From Acanthaster planci (lineage: Eukaryota; Echinodermata; Asteroidea; Valvatida; Acanthasteridae), in NCBI RefSeq assembly GCF_001949145.1, contig NW_019091486.1, positions 275,959 to 339,958 on the forward strand: a DNA stretch of 64,000 nt, in the 5' to 3' direction. Below, in pieces: positions 1-13,200 of the stretch. Both the position numbers and the translations under genes were made by a program. The notes beneath the pieces are model-generated. The model searched no databases and was not told where the DNA came from. It saw nothing but the letters and a program-made list of their open reading frames with translations. Every line of letters begins with the position of its first letter. Positions within the stretch are counted from its first letter, which is position 1.

Positions 1-3000
1 AGGAGAGACTGCAGGCCTGTGCGACTCCTTGATACGGTACAATGAAAACAAAACTTGTTTATTTGAGTCGCCGAACATATCGATATCCCGGTAGAAGGGT
101 CAAGACAGTTTACGATAGGCCTAAATTCGCCGAGTCATTTCAGCCATGACACCCCTTTTGATAGTGTAGAAGCGCTAATTTCAGCCTCCGTCGACTTCCA
201 AATGAGACTTCCAGGGGAGGCTTACTCTCACAAACCGATTAAGGTTTCATATAGATTAAAATAATACCACACGTACGCGAAATAAGCATTGGGAAGCGTC
301 CGGAAAGGGAACACCACAACACAGAGGGAATTCAGCTCTCAACTGGATGTTTGTCCACTTTCTGTTGTAATTAGTTTTTTTACTGGTACCTTTTCTCGTT
401 TTTAACCACACTCTACCATTTCTAATTATCTCGTAACTACACGACCTTCAATGCTTCATACCACGTGCACGGTTTATATAATCATATTCCCATATCGTAA
501 GACGTGAAATTGTTCCATTGTTGCATTTGAATAAAGACGACACCCTACTATTTTGGTTTGGGTTTCTCCAGAAGCGAATCAAGCACTATTTCAGTCTGGT
601 AAAATTTAAATTGGTTAGCTTAATTCAATCCAGCTACAAAATTGCCACAGTTTCAAGCAAATAAAAACATTCAAACTCTCTCATTCTTAACCAATTACAT
701 ATACGTCACAAGGCTATGCTATGTGTTGATTCAGAAAGTCGAATTTAAGCTTACCGATGAACGGAAGCACAGTAACAAGTGTACGAAGCAAACTCGCCAT
801 CCTCAAACACAGCACCAGAACATGGAGTGTAGAGCCCTGTTCCCAACCAATGCCTTTTATAGAGAAACTCCCAGTGGAAGTGGAACAAGGTGCAGTATCT
901 GCAGCAAATCAGAAGATCTAACTCCACCTTGTGGAGCGCAGTACAATGTTCTTCAGGTAAAGGCTATAGTGGATTTGTGCAGAATCCCTAGAGTTCAGAA
1001 CCATACCCAGAGCTACGTAGAACGAACTACATGTAGCAGCTGACCGATGAACCCGACGTGACACTCCTGTCAGTCTACACCATGCAGTGCAGTACGGTGT
1101 CTCTAAAACCACGCTCCCCAGTGCGGTAGAACTGACCCGTACGTTGACAAGCCCACTTTTTCCGGTGAGTTGGTATGTACATGTACAGAAGATGTGGTAC
1201 ACTGGATATAGTTATTCAAAACAATATACATGTACATGTAACATCCACTGCAGTTGAACTACCATTGAGTTTACGAGATCCTGTGCCCAAGGACAACTCC
1301 CCACACGTCACTAAACCACTATTGTCTGTCTGAAGTGACCTCCTTTATACTGAACGGGTGTATTCATCGCTTTTACGCGTCCGTAAGCAGACCCAATTCT
1401 GTTCGTCTTCTTGGTATAGAGTACGTACGTAAATAAACAGCTTGGGCCTGGGTCGTGACATGGTCGGGGTAGCTGTAATTGCTTCGGTTTAAGGTATAGG
1501 TGTTGTGTGTGGTAACCCGCCGGGTGACGTCGTTTGCAGGAAGGGGGTTTATCGACACAGTCAGATATGGGCGTGCAGTTTTAAGCAGAAAAGTGGTCTA
1601 TTTGGCGTGATCGTTGTGACGACAGTCTCCGCTTTTTAGCCTGTGAAATTCTTCGAAAAAAAACCAAAACAAACAAACAATCGAGGCTCTTATCTGTTTT
1701 TGATATTGGCCACCGATGAAACCTTTAAATTCAGAAATGTCATGTCGTCTTATCATTCAAGCCATATTGGACCGCATTACAACCAACCAACCCCTAGCTG
1801 CCAGCTTGGGGTTTGGCGGTTATAACATGTCTGCCAGACTGCCCCGGCCTGACTGACTTCGCCCCTCAGTGGCTGAAAGCTGACTTTGCCCCTGACAGAT
1901 TTTGCCCCTGATTCACTTTACCCCGGCTGACTTGACTATTATGAAAAAAAATACGACATTGATATAGTCCCATCATTATGTTTTTACCCCAGTTTTTGGA
2001 TTGTATTTATGTACAACGTGCATGGGAACAAAATTGGCCGTGAAAATAATTCAAGGCAAACCTGTCATGCCTGCACTGAACATTTTAATGTGTGTGCCGA
2101 TCAATTTGGAATGTAAATTCTAGTAGCTTTCCCGTTTAATCAATGTAGCAAATATAACAAAATATATCCTGCCATCTTATTAGACATAATAGTTGCGGAC
2201 ACAAGGTTAAAGCTCGGTCGATTTCAAGCATATGCAATCATGTATATCATGTTAATTGTAATCTCAACATGAACGACCTGCTTTAATTAACAAAAAACAC
2301 TGGGTTGATCGAAGTTGGTCCTCTTGGGCACATCCCGTTTCAATCGTCAATTATGCACATCATCAAGAACACAAAAAGAAAAGCTCAGACACTACCTTTT
2401 AGATTTTCGTTGTTCATTTAATTGCCACGAGTTCACTTTTCCCATGTTTAGAGTATGAAAAAGGGGCAAACGTTTTAGGGTTAAAGGCGACTTGGGGACC
2501 ATTTAATTTGCCTGTCCTCACAGTGTAAAACCCTCGAGATTTTGGCTCACGTAAAGATATTCCCACATTTTGCAACCTGAAACCTTGGTCCCTAGTTCCG
2601 CCCTTGGAGAAAATTCGTTACGGCCCTGACCAGTTTAAATTGTACTGCGAGGGTGTGTGTGTGGGGGGGGTATACATCACTGACTTTAAGCTTTGTCCGA
2701 AATGCAGCATTTGTGTGTTTCACTGTTCGTAAGGCTCGTGGAGATTCGGTCTCTATTAGATTTGTATTTAGGAGTACATTTTTTTCAATCTCCTCACCAT
2801 GTTGGTCTTGAGACCAAAGATATACAGCGCTTTAGTTTTGTTAATGTCTACACTTTTACAACCTTCAAAACGGTACGTTATGTTTTTAAATGTTACAAGT
2901 AAAAAAGCGACAACTTTATGAAAGAAAAATTTAAAAAAAATAGGACTGCTTAAGAGATAAAATCCAGAAAAAAATCCAAAGACTGAAAACTTTTACAGAA

Positions 3001-4166
3001 CCTCACTAAAACTACAGGAAGACACAACAAATGGACTTAACGAAATAAAAAAAACTCTGAAGAAGAGTTGTACATTGGAGTTCGAAAGTAATAAAACTTA
3101 GAACCTTATGAAAACAAACTCAAAATATCATGACGGAAAAAACAAATGCATATAGATTTAAACGAGCGTAAGTTTAAATATCAATCAAACTTTTCCCCGA
3201 TCTTCGGATCTAGTGTGCGTTCCATTACGGAAACTATGCTCCCATGAAAATTTATATTAAGAAAGTTTGCATAGTCTTGAATCTTCTCAAAATATTTTGG
3301 AAGCAAAGGAAGTTGCTGTAACTGAAAAAAGGTCTCCCTCAACCATACCTGTGTATGCAATCCTACTGCTGCAAAATGAAAAAATAAAAATAGTTTAATT
3401 CATAATTTTAAGCTTAATTAATATTTTTTCATTCATGTCTGTTACGTTCATAAGTTTAACACTGTCTTCACAGTGTTTCAACTAAAGCATATAATTCTAA
3501 GGTGGCATATTTTCAAACGGCTGCAAGCCTGAGTTAGTATTATTGACGTGCATTACAGTTTCAACCTCATAACCACAGTGTCTCTTTGTTGGATATTGTT
3601 TTTAGACGATATCTCCGTCTTCGTTGCAAGCTGCTCATGACACAATATCGCACGTTTTGATCGGTCTATAGTCACTTGAGGTCGCTCTACGGTCAACTTC
3701 AGACCTGTGACAGTGGACCAACCTATGATGAGGCTCCAGTCTCCTCTTTTTATACCGTCATGAGAAATGGACATGGTCGATCCCTAGGCAGACTCGGTGG
3801 AACTCGCATCTTGGCCTGGTTCCAGGTAGACGTAATCATCCTGGTTCAGGTTTCCCATCTCTAGGTAACCCTGGTGACAAATTGGAAACGTTTGATAATC
3901 TTGAATTCACCGCAAAGCGAACCGCGACATTAGAATCCAAGTCCAAGAATAATGCAGTTGCTGATGCTTGTATATTCATGAATAACCTATTAGCTATGAA
4001 ACAAAACCTTTCCTACTTTGCATATTTACTACTGGTGTCTCTGGAAAATTGGTAGCATGTCATAATTACTGACCTTCGGGAAATACCAGTAGTATATTTA
4101 TATGTAACCATTTTACTTAGTTTGATCACACGTACAGTGAGACGGAAATCGAAACACTCGGATAAA
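1..4166. other. Region beyond the 3' end of gene A, no supported gene
   Basis: AT-rich DNA with no exon I can support. It holds TACATGTACATGTA-type runs near 1180-1245, a degenerate set of TGACTTTGCCCC-like repeats at about 1840-1945, and one weak exon-like stretch at 820-957 (see rejected items). It presumably includes the gene A 3' UTR next to 4166, but no clear poly(A) signal was identified. Confidence 0.5.
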
Positions 4167-4278
4167 TTAACAACCCACCGCTGCATCTGCTAAGATGTCA
4201 TCAATTGTGATGTGAAGTCGAGCAAAGTCGGGTCTGTCATCCGGTCGCTCCTGCCAACAGTCCTGCATAATCTTGTAC
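4167..4278 (-). CDS. Gene A exon 15: end of kinase and stop codon
   Basis: After TTTTGTCAG (phase 2) the exon reads [20 protein letters not shown], with the conserved CW and RP(D)F/T motifs of the last kinase helices, and ends in a short ILADAAVGC before TAA at 4167-4169. The protein stops within about ten residues of the kinase fold, so there is no docking-site tail. Confidence 0.9.
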
Positions 4279-7200
4279 CTGACAAAAAAGGTAGTCGGTT
4301 ACAGTGTCAGCCGATACATTGTCAGCCAAGAAAGCAAGGACTTTCAATCTTTCACATATTCACTGATAACAAGGAAAGTGGCAAGTTCGCGACCTTTAAT
4401 CACAACAGATCACCGCTAGTCAAGGAAGGATTGGGGGATGTCAAGGGCCATCATGTTCCTTACCAATATAGGGGCTGGTTTTTTCTTTATTTTTGTAATG
4501 AGGGAAAGGCGAATTTTGTGGGTTTTTTTTACTTTCTTTCCTCCACAAAGCGTGCAAGGCCTCAAAATGTAGCCTCACCTCTCAGAAAAGTTCATCAAGG
4601 TTAACCTACATAAAAAAAAAATCAATTTTTTGGTCCCCCAACCCCCCCCCCCCGAAAAGCACAATGTTTCTTGATCCATCTTCCGGCTAGTACCAGATTC
4701 TCAGCAAAATTGACGTCTCATATCTCAGAATGACCTTCAGTAGGCCAATACTTACACATCGTCGCTGCAGTGGTCTGGCTTGGGTAGCCGGTAGCCTTTC
4801 TTGATTTCGTTGATGACCTTCTGCGATGACATTCCGGGGTATGGATGCGATCCTGATTAAAATATGCGAGTAGGGAAACAAATTCCATTAAAGCCAACTC
4901 TTTGGATACATATCCGCTGTATATTTGGCGAGCCCGATGCTTTGCACCCGCAACTGACGTGCTTGGAAAGTCACTTCATTCGAAAGGCTGTGTAACAAGC
5001 AATCAAGGCGCAGGGCCATCACATCGGGTTCCTTGCATGTTACTGACCGTAGAGTGCGGAATCGTCGCCTGCAGATTGCGTTAGAGTGCCCCATGCTTCA
5101 TACACAAATATTTCTAACAGAAATTTACCCTCACAGGACATTAGCATAAAGACACCTTTCCATATGCGCGTCAACACTGGCAGCAAGTGTTGCGTATCCG
5201 TCAAAATCGCTCTATTGGGCGGATGTGACAAAATGAAATTTGAACTTTGTGTTGAACTTCGATGTGTCAGTTCGGCATTCCAATAGCGCATGCCTAAATT
5301 GAAGTGCGTCCGAGGTCGTTCGGGAACAGCAGTGCGCGCGTACGATAGTCAGTCCTATTAGCCGTACGTCGACTCAGCGCGTGCTTAGGTCCGGCAAGAC
5401 CTTGCCTATTATGAAAGATTGAGCTGGCAACATGTTGCACAAGAGCACCACAGTAGCAGGCTAATGTGTCGCGTTTTGCCATGCCTGGTTGACGCAGGTT
5501 ACAATCAAACTTTTACATATTTATTTCGACAGAGAAAAATGGAACTCCTCACTCCACGAATCCAGTGATTGCACCCTTACAGCCATGACCTATAAACACA
5601 ATTCTACTTCACTTTCTAAATGCTGAATTACGAAACCCTGTGCGTCATCACTCTATAAACAATAATGATAAAAACATATTTACAAAATGAACGTGTTTTC
5701 AAAAGAAGAGTTGAATCCCTTAGCAGATCGCTTTTGGACTGAGCATTTCAGCGACTCCAAATGCGGCAAAGAGGAGAACGTGTCTTTTCTTGGGTGTGAC
5801 AAGTGAAGAGAAAGTGATCGATGCTCCAGCTCACCTAGCGTGACGAGTTCCCACAGCAAAACCCCGAAGGACCACACGTCACTCTTACAAGTGTACATAT
5901 TGGTGAGCAGTGACTCAGGAGCCATCCAACGAACTGGTACCCTGCCCTGTTTGAATCGATTTTGGGCAAAACAATGAACGGTTAACTGCTTCGACAAAAA
6001 AAGCCACAAACACTTTCCGCATTGTACAGTGTACAATTAATAATTATTACGAATCTCTAACTAAAATGCGTAAGAGCTTATTGAGTTCACTGTAGGGTCA
6101 CTCTGAACACGTGTTCGTTGCGAAAGTGTCTCAACCTTACAAGCCTGGACAGAATTTCGCTTACACCTTTCCAAATGCATGATAGATTGGTTTGTTTTAG
6201 GCTTTGCTTCAGGCATTTCAGATCTTGGCATTCCTTAAATTAGCTGATTACAATGTTTTTGAATCTCAATCTCTTTAACGGATCTGTTTTGGTTTTGGCA
6301 GTCACTAAGCTGGTTCCATACCACATTCAACCACTAGGGTGTCCGTTTAAGCCTAAATTCTGTTTGCAAGTGGCTAGAGTGTCAATTGTTGAGCAGATGG
6401 TCATACCTGGGACTGCATTTCGTACTGGCTTCGCTCGGCCACATCTCTTGCCAGTCCGAAGTCAGCCACTTTGCAGATCATTCCCTCGCCGAGAAGGATG
6501 TTACGGGTAGCTAAATCCCTGTGGATGCACTGTCAGAAAACAAAGTAATAGCACAACCAAATTACACCACCAGCTGTGGATTTTCTCGGCCAGCAAGCTC
6601 TCATGGCTCCCGATCCCTCTGGACACTATATTCTGTATTGACCAGTGTTGTAGTTGAGATCCTGGGCCTGATCCTGAGATCATGAAGCTGGTTAAGGACA
6701 TTGTTTTTCCATTATTTCAGTATTTATCTTGCCTTTACTTCTGTGATGTATCTATTCATTTTACTGTTCATGTTTTCATGATCTTCAACTCTTTGTTCTT
6801 ATGTTTTGGATGTTCAGTCTAATCTTCACTGTGCGTCGCGTTTTCCCTTGTCTGCTTCCAGTGCTTTGTCCCTAGTCCAATTGTCTGTCTATTGGCTGTT
6901 CTCTACAAGCCCCCGCTTATATGAACAGCTCCATACCTTTCTATCTCTTGAAGTTTCCTCTATTTTTTCTATACTACATTGTATTTATGGCTCATATTTA
7001 TTTTAAGTGTATTCTTTGATTCGTATTTTAATGAAAGTATGGAAATATATGTTGTTTTTTAATTTAATTAATTTTTTTTAATTTGAAACAACCTTGTTTG
7101 ATAAATCAGGTAGCCAGCCCAAACTACAAGCGATGTATATTGTTTTGGAACGGTATTTAGCTGTCTTTTGGGTAGCACGACAATCACGTAGAGTTTGAAC

Positions 7201-10200
7201 TGGTAACTTTTGTTTTTAAAGCAAGTTTTTAATCAAATTTTGTACTGAAGCAGCTCTATCCTGTCACAAGACCAGGCACAAGTAACACGCCGATCAAGCA
7301 GCGACCAACGCGTACTCTTGTTGCAATTAATTCGAATTATATAGAGTGTGATCTGATTTCAGACAGGTGGGTCTAGTGCTGGCCTTGTGATGGTCTCTCT
7401 GGCCGTCTCGTGAATCTTGTGATGTCCTTAGAAGTCTCACCTGCTTAGACTCCAAGTACTCCATTCCCCGCACCACCTGACAGGCAAAGGTAAGAATCTC
7501 CGTGGGGGTCAGGTTGTTCTTTCTCACCAACTCGTTCTTGTTCAGATTCGTGGGATCCGTTCCCGTTCGGATCTGCCTCAGGTAGGTCTGCAAGTTACCA
7601 TGCGGTACGTACTCAAGGATGATGTACATGGGATCTGCAGGAAGGAACACCCAAATGCATGTGGAAATATAACCATGTAGTAAATGCATTAAAAAAAAGC
7701 CTGACTGAACATGGTGAGGTCTACTTGCTGGAAGAAAAAAAATAGCCATGAAGTGATATTTCGCTCACGCAGTTAATTGACTACTCTAAACAAAAACGAG
7801 AAATGGCAAAATACTTGCCCACAGAAGTTTTGTCAAAGATAAGAACGAATAGCCAAACCACATATTTCAACAATACTCCTCTTCAAAATAGTACCTTTAT
7901 CGGTGCAGCATCCAAGCATAGATAGGACGTTGGGATGTCGGTCTAGCATCGAATACAATTGAAGTTCTTTCTGGAAATCACTCTGATCGTTGGGAGTCGC
8001 AGTTTCTGAAACAACAGTTTCGGAAAGCACTTTTGTGAAAAAGGCGTTGCCCACTGAGTCCCATCACCAGCAAGCAGAGGGGGGCAGAAATATAAACGTT
8101 AAAATGGTGAAACGTCTCCATAGCAACGACATTAAATCTAACAAACAACGAGCAAAATGGCATGGGGAACACGGCAGGCGCTGCAGGAGGGTGTCAGTAC
8201 AGTAACACCACGAACACCATTTGCCTGGCAAGGAAACCTGCATGTGTCAGAATGCAGCACGTGGAAATGTGGCCATTTTGAAGGCGCTCTGTTACAAGAG
8301 GGCGCTGCTTAAAAATGAATGCGGGTGAAGGCACCCTTCCGCAGAGGTTGTACTTCAGTGGAATCCGTCGGTTTGAGGGGAATTTTAACTTGGCCCGCAA
8401 TAACTTTTCTTCTCTGTTACTAGGGAGGCTGGCCCGGTTTACCTCAAGGACTGCAAGCAACTATAAGGGCATTCCAACTGTCGTTGATACTAATTTCCTG
8501 TCGATTATTATTGAACCAGAGACAAGGTAGCCAGAAATCTCCAAACACACACCTTTTCACTGGTGTTAAGACGCAGTTTGTCAAGCACATGTTTGGCAAA
8601 CACAACTATATTGCGATGTACTAAAGGGCCAGGTCATCCAACACAAAAACAAGAAAAAAACTAAGCCGTAGGCCCTATCCTCTTTGAGTGATCCCTGTTC
8701 ACCACTTCCCAGGTTGTATCATGCAATTGGGGTGTGATCCCTGGCTACATGGTGTTTCAGGTTTAATGGATTCTGGCTAGCACCCTCCAAATAGAGATAT
8801 TGACAAATGGGGGAAGCCACCAACATAGGGCAGGATAGCTCAGGTGGTAGAGCACTGGTACGGTGTTCCAGAGGTCACAGGTTCAAATCCTGCTCCAGTT
8901 AATTTCTTTGTTCATTTTAATAATCATTTATAAGCACCTTGTCAGTTTCCCTATATACACTGAACAGCAAAAGAAACTTGCCACTTCTGTCAACTGTGCA
9001 TGTCAATTTTTTCTTTGTTATAAAGATAATCACTTGCTTTTGGGCGTGTGATTAGTAAGGGGTATTGCAGCATACCTGTGTACAAAAATGGTTTATTTCT
9101 ATGGAGTGAATTTTTATGTGTGGCAAGTTTCTTTTGCTGTCCAGTTTAGTTTCTTTCAAGAATAAAGCTAGCCATCACACAGAACACCAGCAATGCACTG
9201 CTACACGTGACCCAGATGGTATACCTTTCAACATCTTGACGGCTACTGTAGTGTTGGTCCCCTTGCGTACTATACCCTCTGCCTCAGCTTTGTAAACTAC
9301 AGCGAACGACCCGCTGCCTAGCTGACCGAAGATGTGCAGTTTATCTCGCGGGAACTCTTTTGAGCGTGCTCCAGGTCGCTTCACGTAATCATTCGTCTTT
9401 TTCTGCATGGCGATTTTTAAAAGTAGGGAGTGAACATGATGACTCGATCAATTTTAACATTTATAAGAATCTCGATGGGACGGCTAAGCGACATCGTTTA
9501 GACTGGTCGGAAAACCACCTGTTTTTTGTGGGGTTTTTTTGGGGGGAGGGGGGATCAGTGGCGTAAATTTGTGCTAGAAATGGGAGCGGATGGGGGCGGG
9601 CAATGGTGGGGGATGATTTGTCCAACCATGAACATTTGAAATGTGGGGAGCGGGGAGTGACACCATATGACTCTATGCAGAGGTCGATGTTCACGATATG
9701 ATATACATCTGTAATTATGTGTTCAGGATTGCAGATATATGGCTTTTTAAATAGTTTCTGCCTGTTTTGAGTGACACCAAATGCATCCTAGTCGTTGGAA
9801 GTCTGAACAATTCTTCATAATCCACTTTATAATGTTTCACTCCCGGCAAAAGAGTGGGGGGATGGTTCAGTAGCCCATCTCCCACCTCAAGAGGTGTTTG
9901 GGGATATATATATACCCCCATCCACCGGAATTTACGCCCATGGTTGAAGTTTTTCTCTCTTTTTTGCGAGTTGTCTAAGAGTCTCAGATTTACTGCTGTC
10001 TTCTTTTACTGGATTCAAATAATAATAATACATAAAAGTTATCAATGCCCTTGCATCTGTCGGGTCGGCGAGTGACATTCATGGCGCAGCACCTAATTCT
10101 GCAAACTTATCTAGTAATCTGATAATGTAATTTATAGTCAGTTTTATAATGCAACCCGATTAGCGGATGAGGGGCATACAGCCAAACTGCCACACCTCCC

Positions 10201-13200
10201 AAAGGGAATCGTTTTAAATAATGAGACAAAGGGGACTTGGGGGGGTCATGTATTTTAACTCCTTCCCGAGACCGTAAATTCCAAATTTTAGCCCCACCCC
10301 TTAGAAAGACCATAAAAGTTATACCAAGGAATTCCCTGGTCCCCCATCAAATAGATGGTTCTCGATCCACATGAGACACCAAACCTGGACAGGCTACGGA
10401 CCAAGTAATAGTCGTGATTCTAAGACCTTCCATTACTTCCACGACGTTAACTATCACACGTACTGTATATATGTACCTTACGATTCATTATCAAAGGAAG
10501 GTCTTGGTTATTTTATAAAGTCTTGAGCGGCAACACATATTGAAATAAAGATAGGAGAGGCGTTATTCATATCACTTGAGTTATGATCGCTGAAAGGTGC
10601 GCAAATAACTTTTCATGCTTGGTGTTCACGAACTACGTTTTCCTATTTAAACATCCGCTAACATCATGGAAAACTGGGGGTTTTTTTGGATGCTCATTGC
10701 TAAGCACTCACAAATATCCTTTTATAGCCTGGGCAGGAGCCAAAAACTTGCCTTGAGCACACATAACCGATAAAAATGAGCCACTTTCATTTTCCCTGTC
10801 GCACCGTGCACAGTACGTTCACGATGTATGCCTCTGCTCGCCTCGGCACTGCAAATTTGGTTTCTTTTCCCCAAACCTATAGAGTATCAACGAAAAGGTG
10901 GATATGCGAAGTTTCTATAAAATGATCTATTGGCGTATCTTTAAGGCATGTTACAACCACCTAAAGATGACACTTTCTGCGGAAATGTTTGGACCTCGAC
11001 ATTGGAACGTCGAGTTTGTTTTCGATTCTCGGTTGAGTGACGTCATGAACGTATATGAATTCTCTCAGTAAAGACTCAAACGAAGCCATTGATTGGTTCC
11101 CTCGGAAAGTCGAGAAAAAAAAAGGGAAAACAAAATGTCCAAGACCTTCCTGTGATTGCAATACGTGTGGTGAGAGCGTCCTCTAACAGTGCACGTGTGA
11201 TGGTTCGTGTCGCGGAAAAACTAGACCCACTGGAAGGTCTTGGGACCAAGGCTAACCAAAGTTACTATGGGGGTGCGATTTAACATTGTATGGGTACCAA
11301 GTTCATGCCAGTTGATACGTGTGAAATATGAGTCATCTCTGTTTGCTCAGATAAATGTGGAAGGGAAAAAATATGTACAATGGAACAGACACGTCCTTTC
11401 ATTTCAATGTGGTTACATTACCTTCTCTGTAAGCTCCTGTCCACGTCCCTTTTCGGCAGTTGACGACTCGTCGCCGCTGCGCCTTGGTCTTGCCCTTCTG
11501 ACGATGCAAACGACGACGACAATCAGCACCACAATAAGGACGACCACGACCACAACAACGACAATGATGATTGTCGTAATATTGGTGCTTTGGGGTAGAT
11601 CTGTGTCAAAGACGTATTAAGTCTTTAGATCTTTTTTGAAAGTATGAGTTGGGGGATGTAGAGTACCGAAGTGTGACGTCATTTTGAACCAGGAAGTGCA
11701 TTGCAAACGGTTGGAGTAGGCAGGGTATAATTCGGTGGCATTGCCAGGAAAAAAAAAACAAGCTTACTTGGTGGTGGTTATTAGACGTTTGCACGAAGTA
11801 AACACGAGGTCGACGGTGCGAGTTTTCCCGAGTTAGCTTGTGAAGTTTTCGCAAACACTTGGACAAACACATACTGTGTCAGGTTGGGGAGTCAGGTTGG
11901 CGTAGCGGTTCTTTCCTCGCCTTCCACCTCTGCGGCCCGGGTTCGAATCCCGGCCCGGTCCACATGTGGATTGGGTTTTCAGTCCCTGCCTGATTCTGTG
12001 GGTTTTACCCAGAATATTTCTTTGGGGTTTTCTTCCCACCTCTAAAACTGTAACTGCTTCTCATTGTCTCCTCTCTACAGGTTTCTTCAGGCTTGCGAGC
12101 TACAGTGCCTAGGGTGCTTTTGAGGAATCCTTGGTGTCATTACCAGAAATTTAATAATAACATACACATCGGTGAAAGGGCAAAAACCTGTTATTAAAAG
12201 TTAAAACTGACTGTGTAACAACTCATCATGCTGGAACAATTTACTTAATCTAGACACTAATCAATTTCTTAAATGTCTAAAACTATAAATTGCATATGTT
12301 ACAAAGATACTCTCCAAAGGCAAAAGAGTGAAAAACTCCTTCTCAAACAAGTGCGAGTCACTTATAAACCACTCCAAATGATTGAAAATCACTCTAAGAT
12401 TGGAGCAACATAAAGGACAACTCAATGGTAAATGTAGAAAGAAGTCCCAAGCGCATTGCGGGCCCTTTGGCATGCACAGTTGTGATAACGCTGTTAGGCA
12501 TTCATACCCTAGGATATCTCCTTTATTTTGGAACACTGTACTCACTTTGACAGTTGTTGCCCGTGGCGCCATTTTGGCAAGTGCAGTTGTGCATGCCCCC
12601 TAGCTGTGACATGCACACTCCACCATTTTGACAAGGGTTGGGCACACAAGGATCCTGACCTTGATCTAAACAGGTATTGTGAGAGAGACGAATCAGAATT
12701 GATCTTTATTTGTCATGAATACTTTCAGGACTCCCTTTTTGAGCTAGACAATTTTCTGGACAAGTTTTGGCAAAATGGGCAAGTGTTCTCGCGAGATGTC
12801 CATTTTGAAAAGATAGTCTGGTCACATAATTTCTGCTGCCCGATCCACGGACCGGCACACGTATGTTAAATGACGAACAACCATTAAACAACACTCTACG
12901 TTAGGGTTTAATGAAATTTCATTAACGTGCTTGCAGTTTGGTGTTTCAGTTTGCTTACCGAGATTCCAAAAGATCTGCTCCGGGACTAAGGGAGCTCAGG
13001 GGAAAATTCACGTAAACAAAATACAAAATAAAAGAAAACAACCAAAAGGTTGTTGTAAGTGAAAACAAATTCCACTCAAACATGTCCCATTTCCTCCTGA
13101 CTTCAGGTCCGAGAACACAGAGTTTGAAAACTAGGACTTTGCAGCCAAATCCATCACAAGTTAGTCACAAGTCCTTTTCATTAACCAGTCACACGAGCAG

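Noticed and set aside
642-1043. Plus-strand reading frame of 133 codons with an exon-like stretch (RCSICSKSEDLTPPCG) before a GTAAAG
   Set aside because: The CxxC-like stretch before a possible donor is suggestive, but no recognisable domain and no partner exon were found; left unannotated.
8829-8900. Functional tRNA gene
   Set aside because: A and B boxes are good, but the 5' and 3' ends do not form a clean acceptor stem when the loops are set at standard lengths; treated as a SINE-like relic.
11240-11620. Plus-strand reading frame with a long threonine run
   Set aside because: Antisense of the valine-rich transmembrane exon of gene A.
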